Counted from the stretch's first letter, positions 7,637 through 15,410 are shown. The stretch is DNA of 29,074 bases from an uncultured Eubacteriales bacterium (GCA_900548855.1 URMF01000043.1:1-29074); one strand, 5' to 3'. A program made the numbers and translations. The notes: generated by a model not told the origin, from the sequence alone.

Positions 7637-8191
7637 TCATTCAAATATAATAACTCCATGATATATCTCATAATCAGCCCACAAAAATCCTTCTGTTTCT
7701 TCAACGGTTTCTTTTTTAGCTATCTGTAAACATTCGAAGCCTTCTTCCCCTGTATTCTCATCCGACCTTGCAATGTATGTAAGCGCAATCTCATAATCCC
7801 CATTATCTGTTTCAATTCCATATAGAACCTTCATACTTATTTTTTTTGCGCCATATTCATTATGAGTACGGTCTTCAACAACCCCCTCCTTGCTTTGTAC
7901 TTCAGTACCCTCATAAAAATGAATCAGCTCCTTTATCTGGCTTCTCAATTCTTCCTCGCCGATCTCTTCTTTTACTTTATCAGAAAATAAATCAAAAATT
8001 GCATCTTCATCCTCTTCACTTACAGCATTAAAAACAATCTCGACATACTCCTTTGCTTTTTCCGTATTGGATTTCGGAAAAATGTTAAATCCCTTCATTA
8101 TATCCTCCTTGTTTTGACAACCACTTATTAAAAATAACACACCTGTCAAAATAATACTTAAAGCAACTCTTTTTTTTATTAAACCCTTCAA
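7637..8191 (-). CDS. Lipoprotein, DUF5104-like
   Basis: A 184-residue secreted lipoprotein. The basic N-terminus MKGLIKKR, a hydrophobic core and lipobox LISGC put the acylated cysteine at residue 25. The mature part starts acidic (KAKEYVEIVFNAVSEEDEDAIFDLFSDKVKEEI), the pattern of DUF5104 and NTF2-like lipoproteins, where a helical cone is followed by strands. The start is TTG at 8191 with GGAG 7-10 nt upstream. No function is known. The metal-export promoter lies just downstream on the same strand, so the two are separate units. Confidence 0.7.
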   Translation of the reverse strand: MKGLIKKRVALSIILTGVLFLISGCQNKEDIMKGFNIFPKSNTEKAKEYVEIVFNAVSEEDEDAIFDLFSDKVKEEIGEEELRSQIKELIHFYEGTEVQSKEGVVEDRTHNEYGAKKISMKVLYGIETDNGDYEIALTYIARSDENTGEEGFECLQIAKKETVEETEGFLWADYEIYHGVIIFE

Positions 8192-8657
8192 AATTTTTCT
8201 CCATTTCCCTTTATATTATTGACGTTATAATTTTGTTTATAAATTACATCACATCATTTATTTTGTCAATGTTTACTTATAAACATTTCCTTCTGATACG
8301 GTACTCAAAATGGTCCAGCGGACCATTTTCTCATATGCTTGGCAACATAAAAAGTGAGCACATAGATTTGTGTGACCATCAAAACTTTATTTTAGATATT
8401 TAGACCGTCTACTTAAAAAATGGCACAATTATTTAAATTACTAATCTGTTAAATCCATCTCCGAAGATTAATAAAACAGTGCTCTACTATTATATATCAC
8501 ACAAAAAAGCAGCAACGCCATATCGTGTAAAGGTTTTCATTCCCTTGAGAAAGAATATTGTTATAAAATTATATAAAATATCGAAAGAAATAAGCAGAAA
8601 AATAGGATATTATTATAATATAAATAACTGAAAATTTAACGAACGGAGGTACACAAA
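8192..8657. other. Non-coding spacer with a dispersed hairpin repeat
   Basis: An AT-rich 466-bp spacer between divergent genes. A TTGACA at 8269-8264 (minus strand) may be the -35 of the lipoprotein gene, but the -10 is weak. TATAAT at 8614-8619 may serve the acetyltransferase, without a clear -35. A hairpin repeat occupies 8307-8352. I see no other gene; short translations carry many stops. Confidence 0.6.
8307..8352. repeat. Dispersed hairpin repeat, copy 1
   Basis: AAAATGGTCC and GGACCATTTT form a perfect 10-bp stem around AGC (8307-8329), a shape able to end transcription in both directions. The segment 8311-8352 is about 80% identical to 15274-15314, where the stem has decayed; most differences are transitions. 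Confidence 0.55.
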
Positions 8658-9269
8658 ATGCGTGAAATGAAAGAAAAAATGCATACCGGAGACCTTTATC
8701 TTCCGGGGGACGAAGAAATCATGAAGAAGCAGGTCATTTATCAGGATAAGCTGTGTGAATACAATATGACGAAGCCTTCCGAATTCGATAAAAGAATGAA
8801 GCTGCTAAAGGAAATGCTGGGGGACTGTGGCGAGAATGTCTATATCGAGGCACCCTTCTACTCAAATTTTGGCGGACATCATTGCCATTTTGGAAATATG
8901 GTCTATGCAAATTATCATCTGACCTGTGTGGATGATACCCATATCTATATTGGTGACTATACCATGCTGGGACCGAATGTTACCATTGCCACTGCCGGAC
9001 ATCCAATCCTGCCGGAGCTTCGTGAGCAGGTGTATCAATACAATATGCCGGTTCATATTGGAAGAAACTGCTGGATTGGTGCAGGTGCCATTATTATGCC
9101 GGGAATCACCATTGGAGATAACACGGTAATCGGTGCAGGCAGTGTGGTGACAAAAGATATTCCCGCAAATGTTGTTGCCGTTGGAAATCCCTGCAGAGTG
9201 ATGCGTGAAATTAATGAGCATGATAAAGAATATTATTACAAGGACAGAAAAATCACCATAAACAAATAG
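8658..9269 (+). CDS. maa: Maltose/galactoside O-acetyltransferase (hexapeptide family)
   Basis: A 203-residue enzyme. The N-terminal helical segment (residues 5-60, with MHTGDLYLPGDEEI) is the maltose-acetyltransferase domain. It is followed by left-handed beta-helix hexapeptide repeats (IYIGDYTMLGPNVTIATAGH and IGAGAIIMPGITIGDNTVIG). The histidine in ATAGHP is the expected catalytic base, and GNPCRVMR closes the fold. It transfers acetyl from acetyl-CoA to a sugar hydroxyl in the cytoplasm. CGGAGG lies 9 nt before the start. Maa and LacA cannot be told apart safely from sequence alone. It is monocistronic, with a strong terminator after it. Confidence 0.92.
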   Translation: MREMKEKMHTGDLYLPGDEEIMKKQVIYQDKLCEYNMTKPSEFDKRMKLLKEMLGDCGENVYIEAPFYSNFGGHHCHFGNMVYANYHLTCVDDTHIYIGDYTMLGPNVTIATAGHPILPELREQVYQYNMPVHIGRNCWIGAGAIIMPGITIGDNTVIGAGSVVTKDIPANVVAVGNPCRVMREINEHDKEYYYKDRKITINK

Positions 9270-9370
9270 CATTCCAGTCAAATACCCTGCAAGCAGCCAC
9301 TTGGCTCGTTGCCTGCAGGAATGAATTGCCGATATCGGTACAAATGCACAACAAGCCCTGAAATTACAGC

Positions 9371-9408
9371 GGGAGAAGGGGAATCCTCCCCTGCTTCTCC
9401 CTTTTCTT
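9371..9408 (+). terminator. Intrinsic terminator after acetyltransferase gene
   Basis: GGGAGAAG (9371-9378) pairs with CTTCTCCC (9394-9401); inside it GGGGA can pair with TCCCC. The stem is followed by TTTTCTT. It also lies at the 3' end of the convergent DUF2798 gene, but only the plus strand has the T-run. Confidence 0.85.
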
Positions 9409-9411
9409 ATA

Positions 9412-10110
9412 CTAGTTTCTCTCCTGTGCTAAGCCCTCAGCAAGCTTCTTTCTCTGTCTGCGCTCGTGCTCCAAATTCTTTTGGATTTCCTCTATGCGGC
9501 AAAAAATATCGGCAATTGCCTCCGTCTCGTCCCTTGGACGTTCTACCTGTGGTACACTTGCACGTGCCTTAATATCCCTTGCAAAAATAACCTTAAATAA
9601 GGTTCGTACGCAGGGCTGGATGAAATACATCTGTGTGAAGAATGCAAATGGAAAATTAAAGCATACAAGCTTTAGCCAGTTTGCAAGTAAGGTCCATATG
9701 TTAAAGCCTGCATAATATGGAAAATACAAAAATGCTGCAATGAAACTCATTGCCGGGCACATAATACCTACCGTTGCATTGATAATTGCACTTTCAAAAA
9801 TCATTGGATGATTGTTCTTAGGGTCAAACTTTCTGCAGGCAAGCCGGAAGGATACCGGACTTCCCACTAAAATTTCTAACAGATAAGCAAAACAGAACTC
9901 CACAAGCACCACCGACCAGATTGGGCACATCCTTCCAAGCATATACACCCCGCCCTGGGCACGAATCGCATTTAAGACACTGCTCTCTCCAGTAATATTC
10001 ATTAGTGTCTGTCCGTTTACCACATAAAGACTGTAGAATACATAAGCATGTACAGTAATTACAACTGTTAAGAATGCAAATACCATTCTTTGAAATTGAT
10101 TTCTTGGCAT
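9412..10110 (-). CDS. DUF2798 domain membrane protein
   Basis: A 232-residue protein with about four hydrophobic segments: FAFLTVVITVHAYVFYSLYV near the N-terminus, SVVLVEFCFAYLLEILVG, a central segment with MCPAMSFIAAFLYFPYY, and LKLVCFNFPFAFFTQMYFI. Two segments resemble the DUF2798 helix pair. The last ~45 residues are charged and helical (RIEEIQKNLEHERRQRKKLA), probably a cytoplasmic coiled coil. The function is unknown. The start at 10110 has AAGGAG about 7 nt upstream; the ATG at 10134 lies before that site. A pair of TGTGTCGTT direct repeats lies upstream at 10217-10236. Confidence 0.8.
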   Translation of the reverse strand: MPRNQFQRMVFAFLTVVITVHAYVFYSLYVVNGQTLMNITGESSVLNAIRAQGGVYMLGRMCPIWSVVLVEFCFAYLLEILVGSPVSFRLACRKFDPKNNHPMIFESAIINATVGIMCPAMSFIAAFLYFPYYAGFNIWTLLANWLKLVCFNFPFAFFTQMYFIQPCVRTLFKVIFARDIKARASVPQVERPRDETEAIADIFCRIEEIQKNLEHERRQRKKLAEGLAQERN

Positions 10111-10216
10111 AACTTTTCTCCTTTTTTCGCACAAAAAAACACAAGCAGGAAATGCAGGACAATCCGGTTAGAGTATACATATGTACCGTAATCAGATTTA
10201 CATGCAATGCACTACT

Positions 10217-10236
10217 TGTGTCGTTTATGTGTCGTT
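10217..10236. repeat. Tandem 9-bp direct repeat in spacer upstream of DUF2798 gene
   Basis: TGTGTCGTT occurs at 10217-10225 and again at 10228-10236, 11 bp apart, or one helical turn. It lies in the 183-bp spacer between the MATE stop and the DUF2798 start, possibly a regulator site. Confidence 0.45.
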
Positions 10237-10293
10237 ATTTAATTTCCGTATAGTAATCTAGCATAATCCATAAAAAATTTCAACGGGCATTTT

Positions 10294-11601
10294 TCACAAA
10301 ATTCGTATTCTCTTTGTAATTACAAATCCAAGTATCGCCGTCAATAATTCCGTAACCGGATAAGCAAGCCACACCCCTGTCATTTCCCATATGGCTGATA
10401 ATATCCATGCCATTGGAATAATCAGAATAAATCCCCTGAGCATAGAGAGTATCTGTGCAGGCAGAGCCCTTTCTATTGAAGTAAAATATATCGCCAAAAT
10501 GCTATTATACCCAACAAAGACAACCGACAGAAAATATAACTTTAACCCGGTTACTGCAATGCGCTGTAATTCTACATTGTTTCCACTGTTAAAAACAGCC
10601 GCAATCGGTTGCGCAAAAACAAAAATCATAAGATACTCCATACCAGATACTATCAGCATGGTTAGCATAGCATACCGCAGCATCGTTTGAATCTGTTTCC
10701 TGTCTCCCCTGCCATAAAACCGGCTGATAAGCGGCTGGACACCCTGTCCAATTCCCGTAAATACAGCGACAACCACCAGTGATATATTGGCAACCACACC
10801 ATAAGCTGCAACACCTGTATTTCCTTTTAATCGTAATATAATTACATTGAATGTTATCATTACAATTCCAGAGGAAACCTGCGCAATCAAAGACGGAAAA
10901 CCTAAGGACAAATCCTGCCCGACAATATCAGCCTTCAGACCCGTTCTGATAAAATGAAACGTATTCTTCTTTTTTATCCAGTGCGGAAGCATCATCATAA
11001 TACTGATAACAGGTGATAAGCCTGTTGCAAAGATGGCACCGAAAATTCCCATCTGCATTGGAAAAATAAAAATATAATCCAACACGATATTTGCAAAGCT
11101 GCCTACAAGCATTGCAATCATGGAAAGCTGCGGATTCTCATCATTTCTTACAAAGCAAAGCAAAACATCATTTAAAATAAAGGCTGGGGCAAAAAGCAAC
11201 AGCCAGTTCAGATAGATGTCCGTCATTTCCAATATATCTGCATCTGCTCCCAAAGCATAAGCCAGACGTTTTGAGAAGAAAAAACCAAGCATGGCAAACA
11301 CCGCAGAAAATAAAATGGCAAGATATACCGTATTCGTATAAATCTTATTTACTTCCTCTTTTCTATTCTGGCTTTTACGAATCGAAAACCTTGTTGCACC
11401 ACCCATACCAAGCATCAGACCCGTACCGTGAATAAAGTTATACACGGGAATAGCAAGGTTTAAGGCAGCAAGACCGTTTGTACCCAAACCTTTCGACACA
11501 AAAAAAGTATCGGCTAAAATATAACAGGATACCCCTAATGTACCCAATACACTTAAGATTGTGCAGCGGGAAAATTCCCGAAAACAAGTTTGCTGTTTCA
11601 T
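10294..11601 (-). CDS. MATE family efflux transporter
   Basis: A 435-residue protein with about 12 hydrophobic helices in two pseudo-symmetric halves. ILADTFFVSKGLGTNGLAALNLAIP in the first helices and GQGVQPLISRFYGRGDRKQI at the start of the second half are typical MATE signatures, closest to the MepA/DinF-like bacterial branch. These proteins export drugs or metabolites by Na+ or H+ antiport. AGGAGTG lies upstream of the ATG. A promoter at 11778-11806 and a strong terminator (11672-11730) sit in the leader, so expression is probably attenuated. Confidence 0.93.
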   Translation of the reverse strand: MKQQTCFREFSRCTILSVLGTLGVSCYILADTFFVSKGLGTNGLAALNLAIPVYNFIHGTGLMLGMGGATRFSIRKSQNRKEEVNKIYTNTVYLAILFSAVFAMLGFFFSKRLAYALGADADILEMTDIYLNWLLLFAPAFILNDVLLCFVRNDENPQLSMIAMLVGSFANIVLDYIFIFPMQMGIFGAIFATGLSPVISIMMMLPHWIKKKNTFHFIRTGLKADIVGQDLSLGFPSLIAQVSSGIVMITFNVIILRLKGNTGVAAYGVVANISLVVVAVFTGIGQGVQPLISRFYGRGDRKQIQTMLRYAMLTMLIVSGMEYLMIFVFAQPIAAVFNSGNNVELQRIAVTGLKLYFLSVVFVGYNSILAIYFTSIERALPAQILSMLRGFILIIPMAWILSAIWEMTGVWLAYPVTELLTAILGFVITKRIRIL

Positions 11602-11671
11602 TTCATCACTCCTAAATTTATTTCAAGCATCTACGCCCTTTGGGCTTACTTTCTGAGCTTTTTATAATAAG

Positions 11672-11730
11672 AAAAAAATAGCGCCAGAACTTTCTATCTT
11701 CAAAGGCCTAACGATAGAAAGCCTGACGCT
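11672..11730 (-). terminator. Leader terminator (attenuator) before MATE gene
   Basis: On the minus strand, AGCGTCAG-GCTTTCTATC pairs with GATAGAAAG-TTCTGGCGCT along about 18 bp with one bulged base and two G-T pairs, then a seven-T run at 11678-11672. It lies between the MATE promoter and its start codon, so unless overridden it would stop MATE transcription; it would also stop read-through from the LysR gene. I could not match the leader to a known riboswitch. Confidence 0.78.
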
Positions 11731-11777
11731 CAACTCTTTACCCGGCGGCAAAGAAGTGTCAATTCATATTCTTGCGT

Positions 11778-11806
11778 ATTGTACCATGCAAGTACAAAAA
11801 AATCAA
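11778..11806 (-). promoter_or_regulatory. Promoter of MATE gene
   Basis: On the minus strand: -35 TTGATT at 11806-11801, a 17-bp spacer and -10 TACAAT at 11783-11778. It starts within 10 bp of the LysR stop codon and gives a leader of about 170 nt that contains the terminator hairpin. Confidence 0.65.
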
Positions 11807-11813
11807 GAACCAA

Positions 11814-12707
11814 TCAAAGCTCTGTCACAGTCTGTGCCATACTGACAAATTGTAATACATCCTCCGGTGCATCAAGGCTGTACAACAAGCCATAAGGAAT
11901 ACTGTAATCCCAGTCCACAGGGATAGAAACTAACCCAGGGTGAACATCCTGCCAGCATCCTAGTGTGAGCAGGACATTTCCTGTTTCTGCACAGCGGTTA
12001 AATACAGATAAATCGTAAAACTGCTGTGTATCCTCAATATGAATCCGCGGATGATATGTTTCCAAATCATTGCGCAGGAAATCATTTACCCCCGAATCTC
12101 CACGCTTTACCATCATAAGCGTTTCCCCGTACAAATCCTCCATATGTATCAGCTTTTTATTCGCTAAAGGATGCTCCCTCGATACGGCGACCATCTTTTT
12201 ATATCTGCCAAGAGGCAGAAAATTACAGCGAGACAGCCATAACTTGGAATCACACACACCAATCAGAAAATCAAATTTTTCTCCGAGCTTCTCAATTTCT
12301 CCAAGGATTCCCTCACAGTTATCTTCAAAGGGAACGAGGTGCAGCTTATAGTCCGGAAAATCCTTATTGATACGATACCACAAATCCATAAACGGCTTGG
12401 CAGGATTTAAAAGCGATGTACCGACACAAAAGGTGGTAGATTCCACATACAAAGCCGCCTTTGCACTGGCAACGGATTTCCTTGAGTAATCAATCATAAA
12501 TTTCGCATCCTGGTAAATAATAGCACCGGCATTTGTCAAACGGATACCGGAGGAAGTCCGCTCAATCAGCTTTAACTCCAAATGGCTTTCCAGTAAATTC
12601 ATCTGCTTCATAACAGCTGTAGGCGAAATATACAGACGTTTTGCCGCCTTTGTAAAACTGCCGCAGTCACAGACTGCAATAAATGTTTCAAGAATAGGAT
12701 TATACAT
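11814..12707 (-). CDS. LysR-type transcriptional regulator
   Basis: A 297-residue protein: N-terminal winged helix-turn-helix (residues 1-60, MYNPILETFIAVCDCGSFTK then AAKRLYISPTAVMKQMNLLE), a linker helix, and a LysR substrate-binding domain from about residue 88 (FCVGTSLLNPAKPF). The start at 12707 has GGAGG 7 nt upstream; the ATG at 12725 has none. It is divergent from the flavodoxin-cupin-CMD-reductase cluster, and a LysR-type box sits at about -65 of that cluster's promoter, so it most likely activates the cluster in response to a small molecule or redox stress. Confidence 0.92.
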   Translation of the reverse strand: MYNPILETFIAVCDCGSFTKAAKRLYISPTAVMKQMNLLESHLELKLIERTSSGIRLTNAGAIIYQDAKFMIDYSRKSVASAKAALYVESTTFCVGTSLLNPAKPFMDLWYRINKDFPDYKLHLVPFEDNCEGILGEIEKLGEKFDFLIGVCDSKLWLSRCNFLPLGRYKKMVAVSREHPLANKKLIHMEDLYGETLMMVKRGDSGVNDFLRNDLETYHPRIHIEDTQQFYDLSVFNRCAETGNVLLTLGCWQDVHPGLVSIPVDWDYSIPYGLLYSLDAPEDVLQFVSMAQTVTEL

Positions 12708-12802
12708 AATGCAACCTCCAAACATACTATAACAGACATATTGACAGGCAACTGCATATAGCCTGTATTTTAAATCTAGCCATTTTGCACGTTTTTCAAT
12801 GT

Positions 12803-12819
12803 ATAAACTATTGGTTTAT
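12803..12819. promoter_or_regulatory. LysR-type binding site
   Basis: ATAAAC-TATTG-GTTTAT is a perfect 6-5-6 inverted repeat with T-N11-A character. Its centre lies about 65 bp upstream of the predicted start for the flavodoxin promoter, the standard position of the LysR recognition site. Confidence 0.65.
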
Positions 12820-12840
12820 GCAATAATAACATATCAGAAA

Positions 12841-12869
12841 TTCCCAGTCAAGAAAAGAAATGCTACAAT
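12841..12869 (+). promoter_or_regulatory. Promoter of flavodoxin cluster
   Basis: -35 TTCCCA at 12841-12846 (weak), 17-bp spacer and -10 TACAAT at 12864-12869. The poor -35 fits activator dependence. The second flavodoxin (15866) has the same spacing and near-identical elements. Confidence 0.6.
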
Positions 12870-12899
12870 AAATACATCATCGGAAAAGGAGGAATTGAA

Positions 12900-13415
12900 A
12901 TGGCAAATACACTAATTGCCTTTTACTCGAGAGCGGATGAAAATTATGTAAATGGCACAATAAAAACACTGGCTACAGGCAATACGGAAATTGCAGCAGG
13001 TATTATCCAGGAGTTGACTGGCGCAGATATGTTTAAAATCGAGCAAATGCAGGAATACGCAAAGGATTACAACGAGTGTATTTCGCAGGCACAAGCCGAC
13101 CAGAAGCGGAACGCCCGCCCGGAGCTTAAAGCATATCCGGAAACTCTTCAGCAGTATGATACCATTTATCTGGGATTTCCCAACTACTGGAGCACTATGC
13201 CAATGGCAGTATTTACTTTTTTAGAACATTTTGATTTCCGTGGCAAAACGATTAAGCCCTTCTGCACACATGAAGGCAGCGGGATGGGTAAAAGCGAGCA
13301 GGATATCAAAAGACTGTGCCCGGATGCAAAAACAGAAAAGGGGCTTGCCATACGGGGAGGCAGTGTAGCGAAATCGAAAACAGACATTGAAACATGGATA
13401 AAAGGAGGACGATAA
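12900..13415 (+). CDS. Flavodoxin family protein (Flavodoxin_4-like)
   Basis: A 171-residue flavodoxin fold: first strand MANTLIAFYSRADE, an FMN phosphate-loop region with TGNTEIAAGI (residues 37-46), a central YDTIYLGFPNYWSTMPMAVFTFLE block and a C-terminal helix ending DIETWIKGG. The phosphate-loop glycine/threonine cluster is displaced by an insert (NYVNGTIKTLA) after the first strand. It probably carries or transfers electrons on FMN in the cytoplasm, perhaps as a quinone or electrophile reductase. AAAGGAGG sits 7 nt before the start. The cupin gene starts 1 bp after its stop codon, so they are co-translated. Confidence 0.9.
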   Translation: MANTLIAFYSRADENYVNGTIKTLATGNTEIAAGIIQELTGADMFKIEQMQEYAKDYNECISQAQADQKRNARPELKAYPETLQQYDTIYLGFPNYWSTMPMAVFTFLEHFDFRGKTIKPFCTHEGSGMGKSEQDIKRLCPDAKTEKGLAIRGGSVAKSKTDIETWIKGGR

Positions 13416-13416
13416 A

Positions 13417-13824
13417 ATGATATCACAGGAAATGAGTGTATTCCCTACGGGAGAAACAAACGATGCATTCGCAAAATACTTTATCGGACAAAGCTATTTG
13501 AATATGTTGTCAACCGAGCAGGTAGGAATTGGCAATGTGACTTTTGAACCAAAATGCAGAAATAACTGGCACATTCATCACGCAGATAAGGGCGGCGGCC
13601 AGATATTGCTGGTTACCGCCGGCGAGGGCTGGTATCAGGAATGGGGTCAACCACCAAGAAAGCTAAAACCCGGCGATGTAGTTAATATTCCTGCCGAAGT
13701 TAAGCATTGGCACGGAGCGGCGGCAGACTCATGGTTCCAGCATCTGGCAATCGAGGTGCCAGGTGTGAACTGCAAAACAGAATGGTGTGAACCAGTCTCA
13801 GACAAAGAATACAAGAATTTATAA
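13417..13824 (+). CDS. Cupin domain protein
   Basis: A 135-residue single-domain cupin. The first motif, NNWHIHHADKGGGQILLVTAGEGWYQ, supplies likely metal histidines; the second, KPGDVVNIPAEVKHWHGA, gives PGD and a further histidine. Small cupins of this kind occur next to carboxymuconolactone-decarboxylase proteins, as here. The exact activity is unknown; binding or isomerising a small organic compound is possible. Its ribosome site AAAGGAGG lies inside the flavodoxin gene. Confidence 0.9.
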   Translation: MISQEMSVFPTGETNDAFAKYFIGQSYLNMLSTEQVGIGNVTFEPKCRNNWHIHHADKGGGQILLVTAGEGWYQEWGQPPRKLKPGDVVNIPAEVKHWHGAAADSWFQHLAIEVPGVNCKTEWCEPVSDKEYKNL

Positions 13825-13840
13825 GAAAGAGGTGTGACAT

Positions 13841-14158
13841 ATGGCAGAGGTAACAGCAGGAAGAGATGAATTAGGGGAATTTGCTCCTCAGTTTGCCGAA
13901 TTGAATGATGACATTCTGTTCGGTCAGGTTTGGTCAAGAGAGGATAAGCTCTCCGCAAGAGACAGAAGTATCGTAACAGTAACTGCACTGATGGCAGGCG
14001 GCATTTTGGATAGCTCGCTGAAATTCCATCTTCAAAATGCCAAAAATCATGGGGTAACAAAAGAGGAAATTGCTGAAATCCTTACCCATGCCGCTTTTTA
14101 TGCTGGATGGCCAAAGGCATGGGCGGCTTTCCGTATGGCAAAAGAGATTTGGGAGTAA
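13841..14158 (+). CDS. Carboxymuconolactone decarboxylase (CMD) family protein
   Basis: A 105-residue, all-helical CMD domain. ARDRSIVTVTALMAGG and ILTHAAFYAGWPKAWAAFRMAKE are the family hallmarks. The CxxC of AhpD-type peroxidase partners is absent, so this is closer to the gamma-carboxymuconolactone-decarboxylase branch. It is the third gene of the LysR-linked operon, 16 bp after the cupin, with AGAGGTG upstream. A 210-bp inverted-repeat element lies immediately after it and separates it from the aldo/keto reductase. Confidence 0.92.
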   Translation: MAEVTAGRDELGEFAPQFAELNDDILFGQVWSREDKLSARDRSIVTVTALMAGGILDSSLKFHLQNAKNHGVTKEEIAEILTHAAFYAGWPKAWAAFRMAKEIWE

Positions 14159-14173
14159 AATAGAAGCAATCAA

Positions 14174-14383
14174 TAGGTAATTGCGAAACTCATTTTTTGA
14201 AAGCCTACGTTGTACAAATGTAACAAATATGTTTTTCGGACTGTTTGCACTTAATTGAAAACGTAGCAGTGCTAAGCTCGAAAACACCTCGCTAACCACT
14301 GACGTTCTCAAATGTCCTACAAACATAAATTTGTTACATTTATACAACTCACATTTTGAAATAAAGAGTTTCGCAATTATCTA
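14174..14383. mobile_element. MITE-like element, copy B (210 bp, full-length hairpin)
   Basis: The ends TAGGTAATTGCGAAACTC and GAGTTTCGCAATTATCTA are inverted repeats, and homology between the arms continues inward (AAATGTAACAAAT against ATTTGTTACATT, then ACGTAGCAGTG against CACTGACGT), so the whole 210 bp folds into one long imperfect hairpin. TA lies at both edges, consistent with TA-target insertion as by IS630/mariner-type transposases. No coding capacity. It sits between the CMD and reductase genes. Confidence 0.8.
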
Positions 14384-14416
14384 AATAAAATCAATAAAAA
14401 TAAGGAGGAATTATGG

Positions 14417-15271
14417 ATGGAATATGTAACACTAGCAAATAATGTTAAAATGCCAATATTGGGATACGGCGTGTATCAGGTTACAAAAGAGGAATGTGAG
14501 CGGTGCGTACTTGACGCATTGAAAGCCGGATATCGTTCCATCGATACGGCACAGGCTTACTTCAACGAGGAGGAAGTCGGTACGGCAATCCAAAAATCAG
14601 GTATACCAAGAGAAGATATTTTCCTTACATCCAAGGTATGGATTGAAAATTATGGCTATGAGAAATGCAAAGCTTCTGTGGAAGAATCTCTGAAAAAGCT
14701 ACAGACAGATTATCTCGACCTTATGCTGCTTCACCAGCCATTTTCCGATTATTATGGTGCATGGCGGGCATTGGAGGATTTGTATGAGAAAGGAAAAATC
14801 CGCACCATTGGTATTTCCAACTTTTATCCGGACCGGATGGTAGATATCGCTTCTTTTGCCCGGATACGTCCTATGGTAAACCAAGTGGAAACACATCCAT
14901 ATAACCAGCAAATCACAGCAAAGCAATATATGGATAAATATAATGTGCAAATCGAAGCATGGGCACCTTTTGGAGAAGGCAGGGGAGGTTTGTTTGAAGA
15001 TGCCACCCTGAAAGAAATCGGTGAAAAATACGGAAAATCAACGGCACAGGTCATGCTCCGGTGGCACATTCAGCGCGGCGTTGTCGTAATACCGAAATCC
15101 ACCCACTATGACCGGATGGTAGAAAATATTAATGTCTTTGATTTTGAACTAACCGATGCAGATATGGAAAAAATCACGGCTTTGGACAAAGCAGAAAGCT
15201 CTTTCTTCTCTCACTATGACCCTGCCATAGTAGAATGGTTTGTAAAAATAGTGGACGAACGCAAAGAATAA
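14417..15271 (+). CDS. Aldo/keto reductase
   Basis: A 284-residue TIM-barrel reductase using NAD(P)H. The catalytic tetrad is visible: D43 and Y48 in SIDTAQAYFNEEEVG, K73 in TSKVWI and H106 in LMLLHQPF. IPKSTHYDRMVENINVFDF near the C-terminus is the cofactor-phosphate region. Length and motifs fit the AKR5-type 2,5-diketo-gluconate or methylglyoxal reductases; the substrate is unproven. AAGGAGG lies 8 nt before the ATG at 14417; an ATG 5 nt earlier is in another frame. It probably belonged to the LysR operon before copy B of the element inserted. Confidence 0.93.
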   Translation: MEYVTLANNVKMPILGYGVYQVTKEECERCVLDALKAGYRSIDTAQAYFNEEEVGTAIQKSGIPREDIFLTSKVWIENYGYEKCKASVEESLKKLQTDYLDLMLLHQPFSDYYGAWRALEDLYEKGKIRTIGISNFYPDRMVDIASFARIRPMVNQVETHPYNQQITAKQYMDKYNVQIEAWAPFGEGRGGLFEDATLKEIGEKYGKSTAQVMLRWHIQRGVVVIPKSTHYDRMVENINVFDFELTDADMEKITALDKAESSFFSHYDPAIVEWFVKIVDERKE

Positions 15272-15273
15272 CC

Positions 15274-15314
15274 TGATTCACCGGACTATTTTCTCATATA
15301 CTGGTAACACAAAA
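15274..15314. repeat. Dispersed hairpin repeat, copy 2 (decayed)
   Basis: This segment matches 8311-8352 at about 34 of 42 positions, mostly by transitions and one gap; the shared core is ATTTTCTCATAT. It begins 3 bp after the reductase stop codon. Confidence 0.5.
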
Positions 15315-15358
15315 CCAGGCATTCCTATGGATTATCTTATCCAATGAATGTCTGGTTT
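15312..15358. terminator. Terminator hairpin between convergent genes
   Basis: AAACCAGGCATTC (15312-15324) pairs with GAATGTCTGGTTT (15346-15358) over 13 bp with one G-T pair; an inner GGAT/ATCC stem is possible. On the minus strand it is followed by a T-rich stretch and ends the flavodoxin transcript; on the plus strand it may also close the reductase transcript. Confidence 0.6.
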
Positions 15359-15410
15359 AAATTTAGCTCTTTGGATGTTCTGCCTGTAATGCACTTGCAC
15401 GATTTGAATG

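Noticed and set aside
7600..7660. AT-only stem (TTATATTT with AAATATAA) near the lipoprotein stop as a terminator
   Set aside because: There is no GC in the stem and no clear T-run beyond it, so stability is too low to call.
9511..9520. GGCAATTGCC, resembling the MITE scar palindrome
   Set aside because: It lies inside the DUF2798 coding sequence and encodes part of EAIADIF; there is no TAGG extension or second arm, so it is chance.
13934..14347. Long minus-strand open frame of 137 codons across the CMD gene and MITE copy B
   Set aside because: It is antisense to a clear CMD gene and to the hairpin element, has no ribosome site and no recognisable motif.
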